Below are positions 17,951-27,228 of a DNA stretch of 64,000 nt, in pieces. A program made the position numbers and the translations under genes. Origin of the DNA: GCA-002712965 sp913048525 (GTDB lineage Bacteria; Chloroflexota; Dehalococcoidia; Lucifugimonadales; UBA826). The stretch lies in the NCBI GenBank assembly GCA_913048525.1, contig CAJWWP010000005.1, positions 1 to 64,000 of the forward strand. The letters are read 5' to 3'. Every line of letters starts with the position of its first letter. Positions within the stretch are counted from its first letter, which is position 1. The notes below the pieces were generated by a model, which was not told the origin of the DNA, made no database searches, and saw only the letters and a program-made list of their open reading frames with translations.

Positions 17951-18745
17951 CTATTGGAAAACCGCCGACCCAACTCCACCACCTGCTGCGATTGCCTCTC
18001 CTGTTATGGCCGAAGATTTTGGTGAGGCAAGAAAAGCAGCCAAAAAAGCCACTTCCTTTGATTCGATTATCCTTCTTATATCAATTCCTGCACTGGCAGC
18101 ATTCTCCACGTCTTTAACTGAAACATTTCTTTCTTTGGCCAGTGCTTGATTCAATGGGCCTGTTCTTTCAGTCCTGGTAGCACCGGGGTGGATGATATTT
18201 ACATTGATTCCTTGTGGACCCAATTCGTTCGATAATGTCTTCGTGAAGTGAGTTAGAGCTACGTTTCTCATCCCGCTTATGGCACCCCCGCTACGAGCCG
18301 CGAGACCACCAATATTGATTATCCTTCCCCAGCCGCCCTCTTTTAAATGTGGCGCTGCTGCCTTGGCTACTCTCATGTATCCAACTACTTTTGTATCAAG
18401 GTCAGCCAGTAATTCGTCAGGGTTTGCTGTATTCAGCGGTCCCATTACTAACCCACCCGGCGCGGCTGCGTTGTTGACTAATATGTCTATTCCACCAAGG
18501 TGATCGGCCGCGGCGCCAATAAAAGATTCGACTGATGCGGTATTTGTTGTGTCTGCTACAACAGCAAGTATAGACTTACCCGTTTCTTTTAATATATCTG
18601 CCGCAGCTTGTTCCAATGAATCCTTGTTTCGGCCGCAAATAGCCACCTCTGCTCCCTCCGATGCCAGAACGACTGCGATAGATTTCCCTATTCCTCTGCT
18701 CCCTCCGGTAATGACTGCTCGCTTTTCCCCAAGATCAAGATCCAT
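17951..18745 (-). CDS. SDR-family protein lacking the catalytic Tyr-x3-Lys
   Basis: A 264-residue Rossmann protein with the SDR cofactor motif TGGSRGIG, the strand end ICGRN (NADP-like) and NNAAAPGG. At the position of the catalytic Ser it reads NIGGLAARSGG. Where Tyr-x3-Lys should be, aligned on the following ALTHFTK helix, it reads SGMRN, so Tyr, Lys and the usual Ser are missing. The same ARSGG/RN pattern occurs in an SDR subgroup that I recall from related bacteria, so this is probably a divergent subfamily, not decay. GGGAG precedes the ATG. It lies between the aldolase and DLH genes. Confidence 0.82.
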   Translation of the reverse strand: MDLDLGEKRAVITGGSRGIGKSIAVVLASEGAEVAICGRNKDSLEQAAADILKETGKSILAVVADTTNTASVESFIGAAADHLGGIDILVNNAAAPGGLVMGPLNTANPDELLADLDTKVVGYMRVAKAAAPHLKEGGWGRIINIGGLAARSGGAISGMRNVALTHFTKTLSNELGPQGINVNIIHPGATRTERTGPLNQALAKERNVSVKDVENAASAGIDIRRIIESKEVAFLAAFLASPKSSAITGEAIAAGGGVGSAVFQ

Positions 18746-18767
18746 ACTGTGAGTTCTCCCGTATTTT

Positions 18768-19559
18768 TTACTCCCCTTCCATAGCCCTAAGAACTTTCTC
18801 GCCCTCGTCTTTCCAGTAGGAATAGAGAATTGTGATGTCGGTGCCTAGAGAGAAATGCCTGACCCCCATGTCAAGATATTCTTTCATTTCATCTGCAGAT
18901 TGAATTTCCGCGCGTGGAGGAACACCCATTTTGAGTGAAAGTTCGAAAGTTTTCTTTTTTGCTGCTGCAACCTCAGGGTCATTCATCTGTCTCGGTTTTC
19001 CAATATTCATGGAGAAGTCCGCCCCTCCCCACTGTGTCATTTCAACTCCCGGTTCCGACAGGATTTCTTCGAGGTTATCCACAGCACCTTTCTTTTCAAT
19101 CATGAACGCCAAAACAACTTCACCGAGCGCGTCCACGTATTCAGGTGAGCCACCGTAGCCCATGAAAGAGTTTCTTCGAGTTGCTACTCCGTATAAGCCT
19201 CCCTGATCCGGGTGATCCGCTCGGGCTGCTTTAATACAATCCCTTACCTCTTCAAGGCTTCTTACATCCGTGAAAAGAACGCTTTCAAATCCAGCTCCTA
19301 TTCCCCTTTGGGCTAGGAAAGGCATAAGGCTTTGATCAATTTTGATCATTGATCCTAAATTGTGAAGCTCTGCGGCTCTCACCATGTTATCTAGATCATG
19401 TAAGTCCGATGGTCCATACTCAGCAACAAATTCGACATAGTCATATATTCCTGTGTGGCCAAGGGCCTCTATCTCAGATGGCCAAACACTATGTATGTGA
19501 GTGCTGAGTGTAGGTGTATCTGAATTCAATTTTTCTCTTATAGAGTTTGCTCTTAACAT
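18768..19559 (-). CDS. HpaI-like aldolase homologue with altered active site
   Basis: A 263-residue TIM-barrel protein of the HpcH/HpaI aldolase family. The metal ligands appear kept (Glu in FMIEKKG, Asp in GGADFS). The HpaI base His in the EHGP-type motif is Tyr here (VAEYGPSD), and the substrate Arg after the next strand is Lys (MIKIDQ). Compare the intact paralogue at 7464-8219. It may therefore use a different substrate or reaction. GAGGAG lies 7 bases before the ATG; the gene heads a minus-strand run with an SDR and a DLH-family hydrolase. Confidence 0.82.
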   Translation of the reverse strand: MLRANSIREKLNSDTPTLSTHIHSVWPSEIEALGHTGIYDYVEFVAEYGPSDLHDLDNMVRAAELHNLGSMIKIDQSLMPFLAQRGIGAGFESVLFTDVRSLEEVRDCIKAARADHPDQGGLYGVATRRNSFMGYGGSPEYVDALGEVVLAFMIEKKGAVDNLEEILSEPGVEMTQWGGADFSMNIGKPRQMNDPEVAAAKKKTFELSLKMGVPPRAEIQSADEMKEYLDMGVRHFSLGTDITILYSYWKDEGEKVLRAMEGE

Positions 19560-19720
19560 TTTTGACTCCTCAGGCGATTATGTCCCTGTGTTGTACTGCT
19601 TGAAACGCATCATTTGCTCTCCCATAATTTGGAGAGTTTCGCAAGGGTATCAAAAGCAGACCATGTTTTCATACTATTGGATTTAAATTTGGCTCTCTGG
19701 CCACATATCTCCTTACTTAA

Positions 19721-19996
19721 ATGGCTAACTTTCGGCAGACATTTTTTCTTTGTCTGACTATAATTGGTGCATACACGGCAAGGAGTGGGAATATTTCAGG
19801 ATTTAAAATAGGATCTAGGATCCTTGGAGTACCACTCCAATTCGTCGTTGTTATGGTCGTCAGTGTGGTGCTTTTTGTTTATATTTCTGCCGCTGCCGCG
19901 ACTTTACAGATAGAGGAAAGATCTGACAATGTAGCTGGTTCAGTTAATAAACAGCGCTGGGAACAGGCTGCCTTGTGGGCATGCCCACTCCACTGA
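19721..19996 (+). CDS. Possible small membrane protein, unrecognised
   Basis: A 91-codon frame with two hydrophobic segments, a weak one at about residues 5-18 and a strong one at about 40-60 (VPLQFVVVMVVSVVLFVYIS), followed by a charged tail. It vaguely recalls one-helix accessory subunits of sodium:solute symporters, but I cannot place it. No good ribosome site precedes the ATG. It ends 21 bases before an MFS gene on the same strand. It may be real, a remnant, or chance. Confidence 0.3.
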   Translation: MANFRQTFFLCLTIIGAYTARSGNISGFKIGSRILGVPLQFVVVMVVSVVLFVYISAAAATLQIEERSDNVAGSVNKQRWEQAALWACPLH

Positions 19997-20017
19997 GTTT
20001 TCCTGAAAGGTAATGTT

Positions 20018-21346
20018 TTGAGTCAAATAAATGCGGGACAATCGAATGGAAATAAGACTTTTTATAAGCATTATGCTTGGGTGATAGTTGTCATTATCGC
20101 AGGAATGCAGATAGTCGGCACATCTATCAGAATGTCATTTGGGGTTTTTATCGACCCTTTGGAAGAACAATTTAATTGGAGCCAGGGGAATATAAGCCTT
20201 ACATATGCCATATGCAGCATAGTGACAGCGGTAGTTTCTCCATGGGCTGGTAATCTGGGTGACAGATACGGAGCCAAGAAGGCGATGCTCGCAGGGGTTG
20301 GTTTGTTTTTTGTTGGAATGCTTATGACAGCATTCATAACAGAATACTGGCATTTCTGGGTTACTTATGGAGTAATTCTCGGTGTCGCACAAGCAATATT
20401 TCTTGTTCCTTTGATTCCTGCTGCAATGATTTGGTTTCGAAGAAATCTTGGATTAGCGATGGGACTGATAATGGCTTCTTGGGGCTTAGGCCCTGCTTTA
20501 GCCACCCCGTTGATTGCGTTTATGGTGGAGGAAATTGGGTGGCAAAATTCCTTCATATCCATAGGGATTGTTTCGACCATACTAATGCTGTGCATGATTA
20601 CTGTTTTCAAGAACAGGCCTGCTGATAAATCACTCGTAGCTTATGGCACAGTTGATGGAGACCCACCTCTAAGTGGAAAAGCTCCTCCAGTGGAGCTTTT
20701 GGATGAATTCAAGGGTCATATGCGACGAACTGCTGCCTACTGGAATCTGAGCTCCATTCATTTTTTGGGGTGCGTGGGCCATGCGGTAATACTCATTTGG
20801 ATCATACCAATGGCAATCGATAGTGAAATGTCCCCGGTCAGAGCCTCGATGATTTTCACCTTGATGTCTGCCGTCAGCATATTAACTAGGCTTACTACGC
20901 CGGTTCTTTGTGAACGATATGGTGTCAGGAGTGTTATGACCATATTTTATGTTTTGCAGGGAGCCCCTGTGATTTTCCTATTTTGGGGAGATGTACAGAT
21001 GGCATTTTATTTATTTGCTGTTACTTTTGGTATTGGATATGGAGGAGAGACGGGAGGGTTTCCAATTCTAAACAGAAAATATTTTGGCCACGCGCCAATG
21101 GGCGGAGCCCATGGATTTCAGATGTTGGGAGCAGGTATTGGAATGGCTCTAGGTGGATGGATAGGGGGTCCTGTTTATGACATGTTCCAAAGTTATAACT
21201 GGGCTCTGGTTGTTTCTATTGTTGCTAGCATCGGTGGGGCGATTAGTATTGTTCTATTAGAGAATCCGGCCAAACTTCTAATACCGGACTGGCAAAAGTC
21301 AGAAGAATCTTTTGAGAAAATATCGGTTCCAAACTCCGCAGATTAA
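20018..21346 (+). CDS. MFS transporter, monocarboxylate-transporter-like
   Basis: A 442-residue major facilitator with 12 helices. The loop GNLGDRYGAKKAM after helix 2 is the MFS signature, and FNWSQGNISLTYAI matches the OFA/MCT group, as in 10239-11474 and 27229-28551. The start is TTG at 20018 with AAGG about 9 bases upstream. The amidase gene follows after 20 bases on the same strand, then an enolase-superfamily gene, so import of an amide or acid feeding those enzymes is a reasonable guess. Confidence 0.87.
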   Translation: MSQINAGQSNGNKTFYKHYAWVIVVIIAGMQIVGTSIRMSFGVFIDPLEEQFNWSQGNISLTYAICSIVTAVVSPWAGNLGDRYGAKKAMLAGVGLFFVGMLMTAFITEYWHFWVTYGVILGVAQAIFLVPLIPAAMIWFRRNLGLAMGLIMASWGLGPALATPLIAFMVEEIGWQNSFISIGIVSTILMLCMITVFKNRPADKSLVAYGTVDGDPPLSGKAPPVELLDEFKGHMRRTAAYWNLSSIHFLGCVGHAVILIWIIPMAIDSEMSPVRASMIFTLMSAVSILTRLTTPVLCERYGVRSVMTIFYVLQGAPVIFLFWGDVQMAFYLFAVTFGIGYGGETGGFPILNRKYFGHAPMGGAHGFQMLGAGIGMALGGWIGGPVYDMFQSYNWALVVSIVASIGGAISIVLLENPAKLLIPDWQKSEESFEKISVPNSAD

Positions 21347-21366
21347 TTTGGTGAAAGACTAGGCAT

Positions 21367-22797
21367 ATGACAGATAGACAACGCGTAGACGAGCTTGTAA
21401 ATAAGACAGCAGTGGAAATGGTTTCTTTAATAAAAGATAAACATATTTCGGCTAAAGAATTAATGGAGGCTCATCTAGAGCATATTTCTAGGGTGAATCC
21501 AAAAGTTAATGCGATAGTTACTTTGCGGCCTGAGTTGGGAATTGAGGGTGCGGAGCAGGTAGACAAGGCAATGGCTAAAGGTCATCAAATTGGCATACTG
21601 GGGGGACTTCCAGTGGCCCATAAAGACTTGGTTCCAACTAAGGGTATACGCACCACTTATGGGTCCCCGTTGTATTCTGATTTTGTGCCAGATTACAGCG
21701 CACTGATTGTAGAACGAATTCAGAAAGCCGGTGCAATTACCATCGGTAAAACCAATACACCTGAATTTGGAGCTGGTTCTCAGACGTTTAACGAAGTGTT
21801 TGGGGAAACTCTCAATCCATATGACACATCCAAAACTTGTGGAGGCAGTAGTGGTGGTGCGGCCGTGGCATTGGCCACCCGGATGTTGCCCATAGCTGAT
21901 GGGAGTGACACTGGAGGATCGCTTAGGAATCCTGCTAATTTTTGCAATGTGATTGGATTCAGACCTTCACCAGGCAGAGTTCCAACATTCCCATCCAAAG
22001 TAGGGTGGGGCCCTATTTCAGTGCAGGGACCGATGGCCAGAAATATAGATGACTGTGCTCTTCTTTTATCTGCCATTGCAGGTGAGGATTCGCGTGTGCC
22101 GATTTCAATTACGGAAGCAGGTGAGAGATTTCTAGAACCCCTTGAAAGAGAATTCAAAGGTGTGAACGTAGCGTGGAGCCCTTCTCTTGGCGGCCTTCCA
22201 GTTGATCCACGTACCACTGGGGTGCTGGAGTCGCAGAGACATGTTTTCGATCATTTAGGATGCAACGTTTTTGAGGCGGATCCCGATTTTACTGATGCCG
22301 ATGAACTTTTTTTAATATGGAGAGGTTGGGGAAGAGAAATAAATCAGGGAGAACATTTAAGAAATAACCGGGACAAGCTCAAAGACACTATGATTTGGGA
22401 TATAGAGCAGGGAGTGAATTTAACTGGTCCTCAAGTGGGATGGGCGGAAGCAAAGAGAATGGAATTGTTTCAACGCATGCATCACTTTATGGATAAGTAC
22501 GAGTTCTTAATTTGCCCCGTTAGCCAACGTCCCCCGTTTGATGTTAAACAACGTTGGGTCTCAGATATCAACGGAATAGAGATGGAAAATTTCATATCAT
22601 GGATGAAGTCTTGCTATTACATAACAGCCACCGGTCACCCTGCGGTTTCGGTTCCCTGTGGTTTTACAGCTGAAGGGTTACCTGTAGGAATACAGATAGT
22701 TGGTCGTTATAGAGATGATTTTGGGGTTCTACAGCTAGCAAAAGCTTTTGAGCAGGCGACAGGTTTCTGGAAGGAACTACCAGCTGTTTGTGATTAG
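21367..22797 (+). CDS. Amidase (amidase signature family)
   Basis: A 476-residue amidase-signature hydrolase. The Ser-cisSer-Lys triad is visible: Lys86 in AHKDL, Ser161/162 in CGGSSGG and nucleophile Ser185 in DTGGSLR. The length and the C-terminal GLPVGIQIVG strand are normal for stand-alone amidases. It is not GatA: no gatB or gatC is near, and the context is catabolic. It sits between an MFS transporter gene (20 bases upstream) and an enolase-superfamily gene on the same strand. It releases ammonia from an unknown carboxamide in the cytoplasm. Confidence 0.88.
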   Translation: MTDRQRVDELVNKTAVEMVSLIKDKHISAKELMEAHLEHISRVNPKVNAIVTLRPELGIEGAEQVDKAMAKGHQIGILGGLPVAHKDLVPTKGIRTTYGSPLYSDFVPDYSALIVERIQKAGAITIGKTNTPEFGAGSQTFNEVFGETLNPYDTSKTCGGSSGGAAVALATRMLPIADGSDTGGSLRNPANFCNVIGFRPSPGRVPTFPSKVGWGPISVQGPMARNIDDCALLLSAIAGEDSRVPISITEAGERFLEPLEREFKGVNVAWSPSLGGLPVDPRTTGVLESQRHVFDHLGCNVFEADPDFTDADELFLIWRGWGREINQGEHLRNNRDKLKDTMIWDIEQGVNLTGPQVGWAEAKRMELFQRMHHFMDKYEFLICPVSQRPPFDVKQRWVSDINGIEMENFISWMKSCYYITATGHPAVSVPCGFTAEGLPVGIQIVGRYRDDFGVLQLAKAFEQATGFWKELPAVCD

Positions 22798-22896
22798 GCT
22801 AACAGCCATATCTTTATTCTGTAGATAAATTTAGGTATGCTGAAGTGCGACTCACTGCAAGGCAGTATTTTACATTGGGTTTGGGAAGGTATTTAT

Positions 22897-23997
22897 ATGA
22901 AAATTACTAACGTTAAAGTAGATATGTTTGATTGGGAAACCGAGGTTTGGAAAACAGGGGTTGGTACCACTTTTGGTAAGACACAGCAGCTCGGGGTAGT
23001 GACAATAGAAACTGATGAAGGTATTTCGGGTAACGCCTTTTTAGGTTCGTCAAGGGTGGGCGCTAACCACTTTGCTCCTGGCCTTATTGAATTTATCAAG
23101 CCGATTATTATGGGTAGAAACCCGCAGGATATAGGTTCTATCTGGTGGGATCTATGGAAGATGAATAGATCAGTATCTACTTACGTGATCGGAGCAATAG
23201 ATATCTGCCTTTGGGATATAAACGGGAAAATAGCGAATCAGCCGATCCATAGACTTCTCGGAACCTGCAAAGAAACTGTACCTGTATATTCGAGCACCGC
23301 ATATCACGAAACCAAGGAAGAATATGCAGAAGAGGCTATTAAGTTCAAAGAGATGGGCTGGACTGCCCATAAGATTCATCCCCATGGAAACCCGATGTAT
23401 GACATTGAAATATCCAAGGCAGTTCGTGATGCTGTTGGTGACGACATGAAGCTGATGCTAGATTCCATGTGGGCATACCAGTACGAGGATGCAATGCGGG
23501 TTGGTCGAGCCATAGAAGATCTTAATTTCTACTGGTATGAGGACCCTCTGGTAGAAGAAGATTTATATAACTACGTCAAGCTTCATCAGAAGCTGGATAT
23601 ACCAATAATGTCAACTGAATATGCTCCGGGCCGATACTACGGAATGACTCAATGGATCACTCAATATGCAACGGACATACTCCGTGGCGACGTGGCTGTC
23701 ACCGGTGGCATAACTCCTATGATTAGGCTTTGTCACCTTGCCGAGGGATTCAATATGAAATGTGAAATCCATCATGGTGGTAATTCTCTAAACAATGTTG
23801 CCAACCTTCATATAACGATGGCCGTTCCAAACTGTGAGTTCTTCGAATTTTTTCCGTGTACCGGTGCAAATATGTTTGGACTCGTTGAGGATATACAATT
23901 TGAGGGTGGCTATGTTCATGCTCCAACTAAACCTGGACTTGGGTACGAGATTGATTGGGACCTGTTGCACCGAGGATATAACGGAACTGCTGAATAA
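22897..23997 (+). CDS. Enolase-superfamily enzyme (mandelate racemase/muconate lactonizing type)
   Basis: A 366-residue enzyme abstracting the alpha proton of a carboxylate. Metal ligands Asp189, Glu215 and Glu241 lie in MLDS, WYEDP and STEYA. On the sixth strand side it has Lys159-x-His161 (HKIHPHG) in place of the Lys-x-Lys of mandelate racemase, and a late HHGGNS. A dehydratase for a sugar acid is likely. The start at 22897 (MKITNVKVD) is preferred over 22837 because GGGAAGG precedes it and it matches the family N-terminus. It follows the amidase gene by 99 bases. Confidence 0.85.
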   Translation: MKITNVKVDMFDWETEVWKTGVGTTFGKTQQLGVVTIETDEGISGNAFLGSSRVGANHFAPGLIEFIKPIIMGRNPQDIGSIWWDLWKMNRSVSTYVIGAIDICLWDINGKIANQPIHRLLGTCKETVPVYSSTAYHETKEEYAEEAIKFKEMGWTAHKIHPHGNPMYDIEISKAVRDAVGDDMKLMLDSMWAYQYEDAMRVGRAIEDLNFYWYEDPLVEEDLYNYVKLHQKLDIPIMSTEYAPGRYYGMTQWITQYATDILRGDVAVTGGITPMIRLCHLAEGFNMKCEIHHGGNSLNNVANLHITMAVPNCEFFEFFPCTGANMFGLVEDIQFEGGYVHAPTKPGLGYEIDWDLLHRGYNGTAE

Positions 23998-24066
23998 TAA
24001 TTTGATGCTATTCGCAGAAATCAATATTCCCCAGAAAGGCTGTCTACAATAGGTTTTCGAATTAGC

Positions 24067-25308
24067 GTGCCTCGAATTCAAACCTTGGATTCATGGAGAG
24101 CATATCGTAACTATAGGTTTATCTGGGCAGCCAATTTTTTTGGTAACACTGCCCTGTGGCTTCAATTATTAACTCTTGGATGGCTTGTAAAGTATCTGTC
24201 TGAAGGTGGCGCCAATTCGGCCCTTCTAGTGGTAGGTGTTGGAGGGACAGCTGCTCTTCCGGGGATATTCATAGGTCCCTGGGGAGGAGTTATTGGTGAT
24301 CGACTTGATCGCCGCAGACTCATAATTGGCATAGAAATTTTTATGGCACTTTTTGCCTTGTCTTTCGCATTTCTTGTGAGAATGGATATGGTGGAAGTCT
24401 GGCACGCGTTTTTTTACGCTTTTGTGGCAGGAAGTTGTGAATCAATTAAGATGCCCGTAAAGCAGGCGCTTATTGCCAATACAGTGGCGCCGGATTCTCT
24501 TAGTAACGCATATGCTACGAATGTATTGACCATTCCGGGAACCAGGATGATAGGTCCATTTGTTGGTGGCATCATCGTTGCGTCACTTGGGTTTTTCTGG
24601 AATTTTATTTTTGAAGCACTACTCTATTTGGGTGTAGTTTGTTCCCTTATTCCGATGAAAACTCCTTTCAAACAGACGAACTCAAATTCTGCACCTGGTG
24701 TCGCTGGGTTTTTTGAAGATATGGTGGAAGGGTTCAGATACTTATGGAAGAAACAAAGGGTACTTGCGTTAATGATCGGCCTGTCCTCTGCGCCGAATAT
24801 AGTTTGTCACCCTGTGATTTTCCTGTTGCCGATGTTCACCGCGAATGTACTTCATCAGGGACCTGATTTTGGTGGGTATTTCATGGCAGTCAATGGTGCA
24901 GGCGGCTTAATAATGGTGTTTTTGTTGTCAGCGTTTGGATTTCCCAAAAAGAGAGGAATGGCCTGCATCATTTCCGCTCTAGCCAGTGCGGTTCTCACTC
25001 TTATTTTCAGTCAGTCTATATGGATGCCGATGGCCTTTCTCGTGTTGGCGCTTTTTGGAGCCACCCAGACCATGTATAGGACTACCAATGGAGTTCTAAC
25101 TCAAGTTTTGACCGATGATGAATACAGGGTCCGAATCACTAGTCTTAATAGAATTGTAATGGGAATGGTGATATTTTTTAGCTTGGGGATAGGTTGGTTT
25201 GCCGACTCTACTTCGCCACGCTGGTCTCTGGCAGTCATGGGAGGATTAGCCATTGCAATTTCCCTGCTTTTTTTCCTGGGTTCAAAAAGAATCAGAGAGC
25301 AAGAATAG
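24067..25308 (+). CDS. MFS transporter, DHA3/EntS-type exporter
   Basis: A 413-residue major facilitator of the MFS_3 group with 12 helices. After helix 2 it reads GVIGDRLDRRRL, the expected loop motif. It starts on GTG at 24067 with no strong ribosome site. It follows the enolase gene by 69 bases and converges with the sulfatase gene, leaving 5 bases between stops. It probably exports an amphipathic compound or drug. The same group is represented at 13994-15313 on the other strand. Confidence 0.83.
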   Translation: MPRIQTLDSWRAYRNYRFIWAANFFGNTALWLQLLTLGWLVKYLSEGGANSALLVVGVGGTAALPGIFIGPWGGVIGDRLDRRRLIIGIEIFMALFALSFAFLVRMDMVEVWHAFFYAFVAGSCESIKMPVKQALIANTVAPDSLSNAYATNVLTIPGTRMIGPFVGGIIVASLGFFWNFIFEALLYLGVVCSLIPMKTPFKQTNSNSAPGVAGFFEDMVEGFRYLWKKQRVLALMIGLSSAPNIVCHPVIFLLPMFTANVLHQGPDFGGYFMAVNGAGGLIMVFLLSAFGFPKKRGMACIISALASAVLTLIFSQSIWMPMAFLVLALFGATQTMYRTTNGVLTQVLTDDEYRVRITSLNRIVMGMVIFFSLGIGWFADSTSPRWSLAVMGGLAIAISLLFFLGSKRIREQE

Positions 25309-25313
25309 TAAAG

Positions 25314-26936
25314 CTAGCCCGATCTATGGGCATACGAAGAGATCATCTCTGGATTCCATAAATGTCCTGGTAATGGCCAATTTTGGACTTCGCATCGTTT
25401 CATCCATTCTTTGTAGGAATTGAGCATTTCTCTAACTCTGTCACTTTCTCCGTCAACAAGATTAGACAGTTCTGTTCGGTCTTCTAACATGTTGTAGAAC
25501 TCCCAGTTATGACCAACTTCGCTGACTAATTTCCACTCTCCATATCGCATAGCCTTACTTCCCTCATGTTCCCAATAAATCGGCTCTTTTCTCTCCCATG
25601 AGCCTGTTTCAATCGCCTGCATAAAACTGTGCCCTTCCAATGGTTTTGTAGCGTTTCCATTAAGTTCTGAGGGATACTGGGCGTTGGCAGCATCATAAAT
25701 TGTTGCAGCAATGTCTATAATGTGGGTTGCCTCGGTTATTATCGATGGTCTAGAAATTTTTTCTGGCCAGTTCAAAATAAAAGGGGTTGAAATCCCTCCC
25801 TCATGAGTCCACCTCTTGAATCTCCGGAATGGAGTATTACTTGCATTTGCCCATGCTAGGTCATAACTCATGAAAGTGGTATCGGGACCAGGTTCAATAT
25901 CTTTCCTGTTACCCACGGTCATTGACCTTCCATCGCTTGTTGAAGATGAATATTGAGACGGATCGGGTCGATTGGTGTCCTCCGCAAGAAATTCAGCGCA
26001 TCCACCATTGTCAGATAAAAACATGATCACCGTGTCCTTGTCCTCACCAAGTTCTTTTAATTTAGTGAGGATTTTTCCAATTCCCTGGTCCATGCGGTCA
26101 ATCATGGCAGCATATACGGCCATTCTTAAGTCTTCCCACTCCTTATCTTCAGCTTCTTTCCATGGTCGTGAGGAAGCGTCTCTGGGAGATATGTCCCACT
26201 TATCATCAACAATTCCCATGCCCCGCTGTTCTTCATGTCTGTTTTTTCGGAGCGAGTCCCATCCGTCACGATAATTTCCTCGATATTTAGCTATGTCTTC
26301 CTCAAGAGCATGAAGTGGCCAATGTGGGGCTGTATAAGCTACATGAAGAAAAAATGGATTATCCCCAGATGATGCCTTCGTTATCATTGAGACGGCGTTT
26401 TCACTGATAGCATCGGTCAGATAGAAATCTGGAGGATCAATTTCAATAAATGTGTCGTTATCCATCAATGTTCTAGGATGAAAAAAATTAGCCGCTCCGG
26501 CAACTATTCCAAAGAACTGATCAAATCCCCTTTGAGTTGGTGTTGGGTGCCGGTTGTCTCCAGGATGCCAGCTGTCTTTGTCTAGGAGGTTATAGGAACC
26601 TCCTACGTGCCATTTTCCTGACATTAGCGTGGTATATCCGTTTTTCTTAAGGACTTCAGCAATGGTGGCGCAGTTCTTGTTTAAATAACCTTGGTAGGCT
26701 GGCAATCCCATATCGGTCACCATGTGACCTACTCCAGTTTGCTGCGGGTTTAAACCTGTGAGCAATGCCGCGCGGGATGGGCAGCACCGGGCTGAGTTGT
26801 ACATTTGGGAAAAACGCAACCCATTATTGGCTAATGAGTCAATGTTTGGAGTGTCTATTTCAGAACCGAAACAACCAAGGTCTGAATACCCCATATCGTC
26901 AGCGAGAATCAAGATAACATTTGGACGGGACTTCAT
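25314..26936 (-). CDS. Sulfatase (arylsulfatase-like)
   Basis: A 540-residue type I sulfatase, hydrolysing sulfate esters. Counting from the ATG at 26936, the formylglycine motif CCPSR is at residues 51-55, with Cys51 modified if a maturase exists. Metal ligands occur in LADDMGYSDLG and in FLSDNGG. It matches the arylsulfatase A-like family over its full length. In-frame starts at 26948 and 26951 add 4-5 residues; none has a clear ribosome site, and MKSRPNVIL is the usual opening. No signal peptide is seen, so it is cytoplasmic or non-classically exported. No maturase gene lies in the window. Confidence 0.88.
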   Translation of the reverse strand: MKSRPNVILILADDMGYSDLGCFGSEIDTPNIDSLANNGLRFSQMYNSARCCPSRAALLTGLNPQQTGVGHMVTDMGLPAYQGYLNKNCATIAEVLKKNGYTTLMSGKWHVGGSYNLLDKDSWHPGDNRHPTPTQRGFDQFFGIVAGAANFFHPRTLMDNDTFIEIDPPDFYLTDAISENAVSMITKASSGDNPFFLHVAYTAPHWPLHALEEDIAKYRGNYRDGWDSLRKNRHEEQRGMGIVDDKWDISPRDASSRPWKEAEDKEWEDLRMAVYAAMIDRMDQGIGKILTKLKELGEDKDTVIMFLSDNGGCAEFLAEDTNRPDPSQYSSSTSDGRSMTVGNRKDIEPGPDTTFMSYDLAWANASNTPFRRFKRWTHEGGISTPFILNWPEKISRPSIITEATHIIDIAATIYDAANAQYPSELNGNATKPLEGHSFMQAIETGSWERKEPIYWEHEGSKAMRYGEWKLVSEVGHNWEFYNMLEDRTELSNLVDGESDRVREMLNSYKEWMKRCEVQNWPLPGHLWNPEMISSYAHRSG

Positions 26937-27228
26937 TAAACACACCATCAATTACTAAAATTAAGTAGTCGCAATGATATTAATCTAAATATAAATTAGT
27001 TTTTTGAGCTAATCACTATTATTCGTTGGTGTTTTTCTACCACATAAGTAGACTGACAAATCAGCTTGGACTAGTATTAAGGAATCGCAATTCCTGCAAT
27101 TTTTTGCAGGCTCTTTGCGTATAGAGGGTAAATTGCTCTTTAAGTTACTGTAAATCTATGGTTTGTGAAAGTCACTAAAAATTGCTCATTTTTCTGCCCA
27201 TTAATCCTTCAGAGTTGGTATTTCAGTA
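26937..27228. promoter_or_regulatory. Divergent intergenic region with two small hairpins
   Basis: AT-rich spacer between the sulfatase (minus) and an MFS gene (plus). It holds two adjacent hairpins, GGAAT-4-ATTCC at 27081-27094 and CCTGCAA-4-TTGCAGG at 27093-27110, which overlap by two bases and could alternate. No T-run follows, so neither looks like an intrinsic terminator. It may be a control element for one of the flanking genes; nothing else is visible. Confidence 0.3.

Noticed and set aside
21367..22797. GatA subunit of the amidotransferase
   Set aside because: No gatB or gatC nearby, and the gene sits between a transporter and an enolase-type enzyme gene.
26583..26605. 9-bp perfect hairpin TAGGAGGTT-5-AACCTCCTA inside the sulfatase gene
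   Set aside because: Stems of this size with short loops are expected a few times by chance in a window this long, and it lies mid-gene with no T-run.
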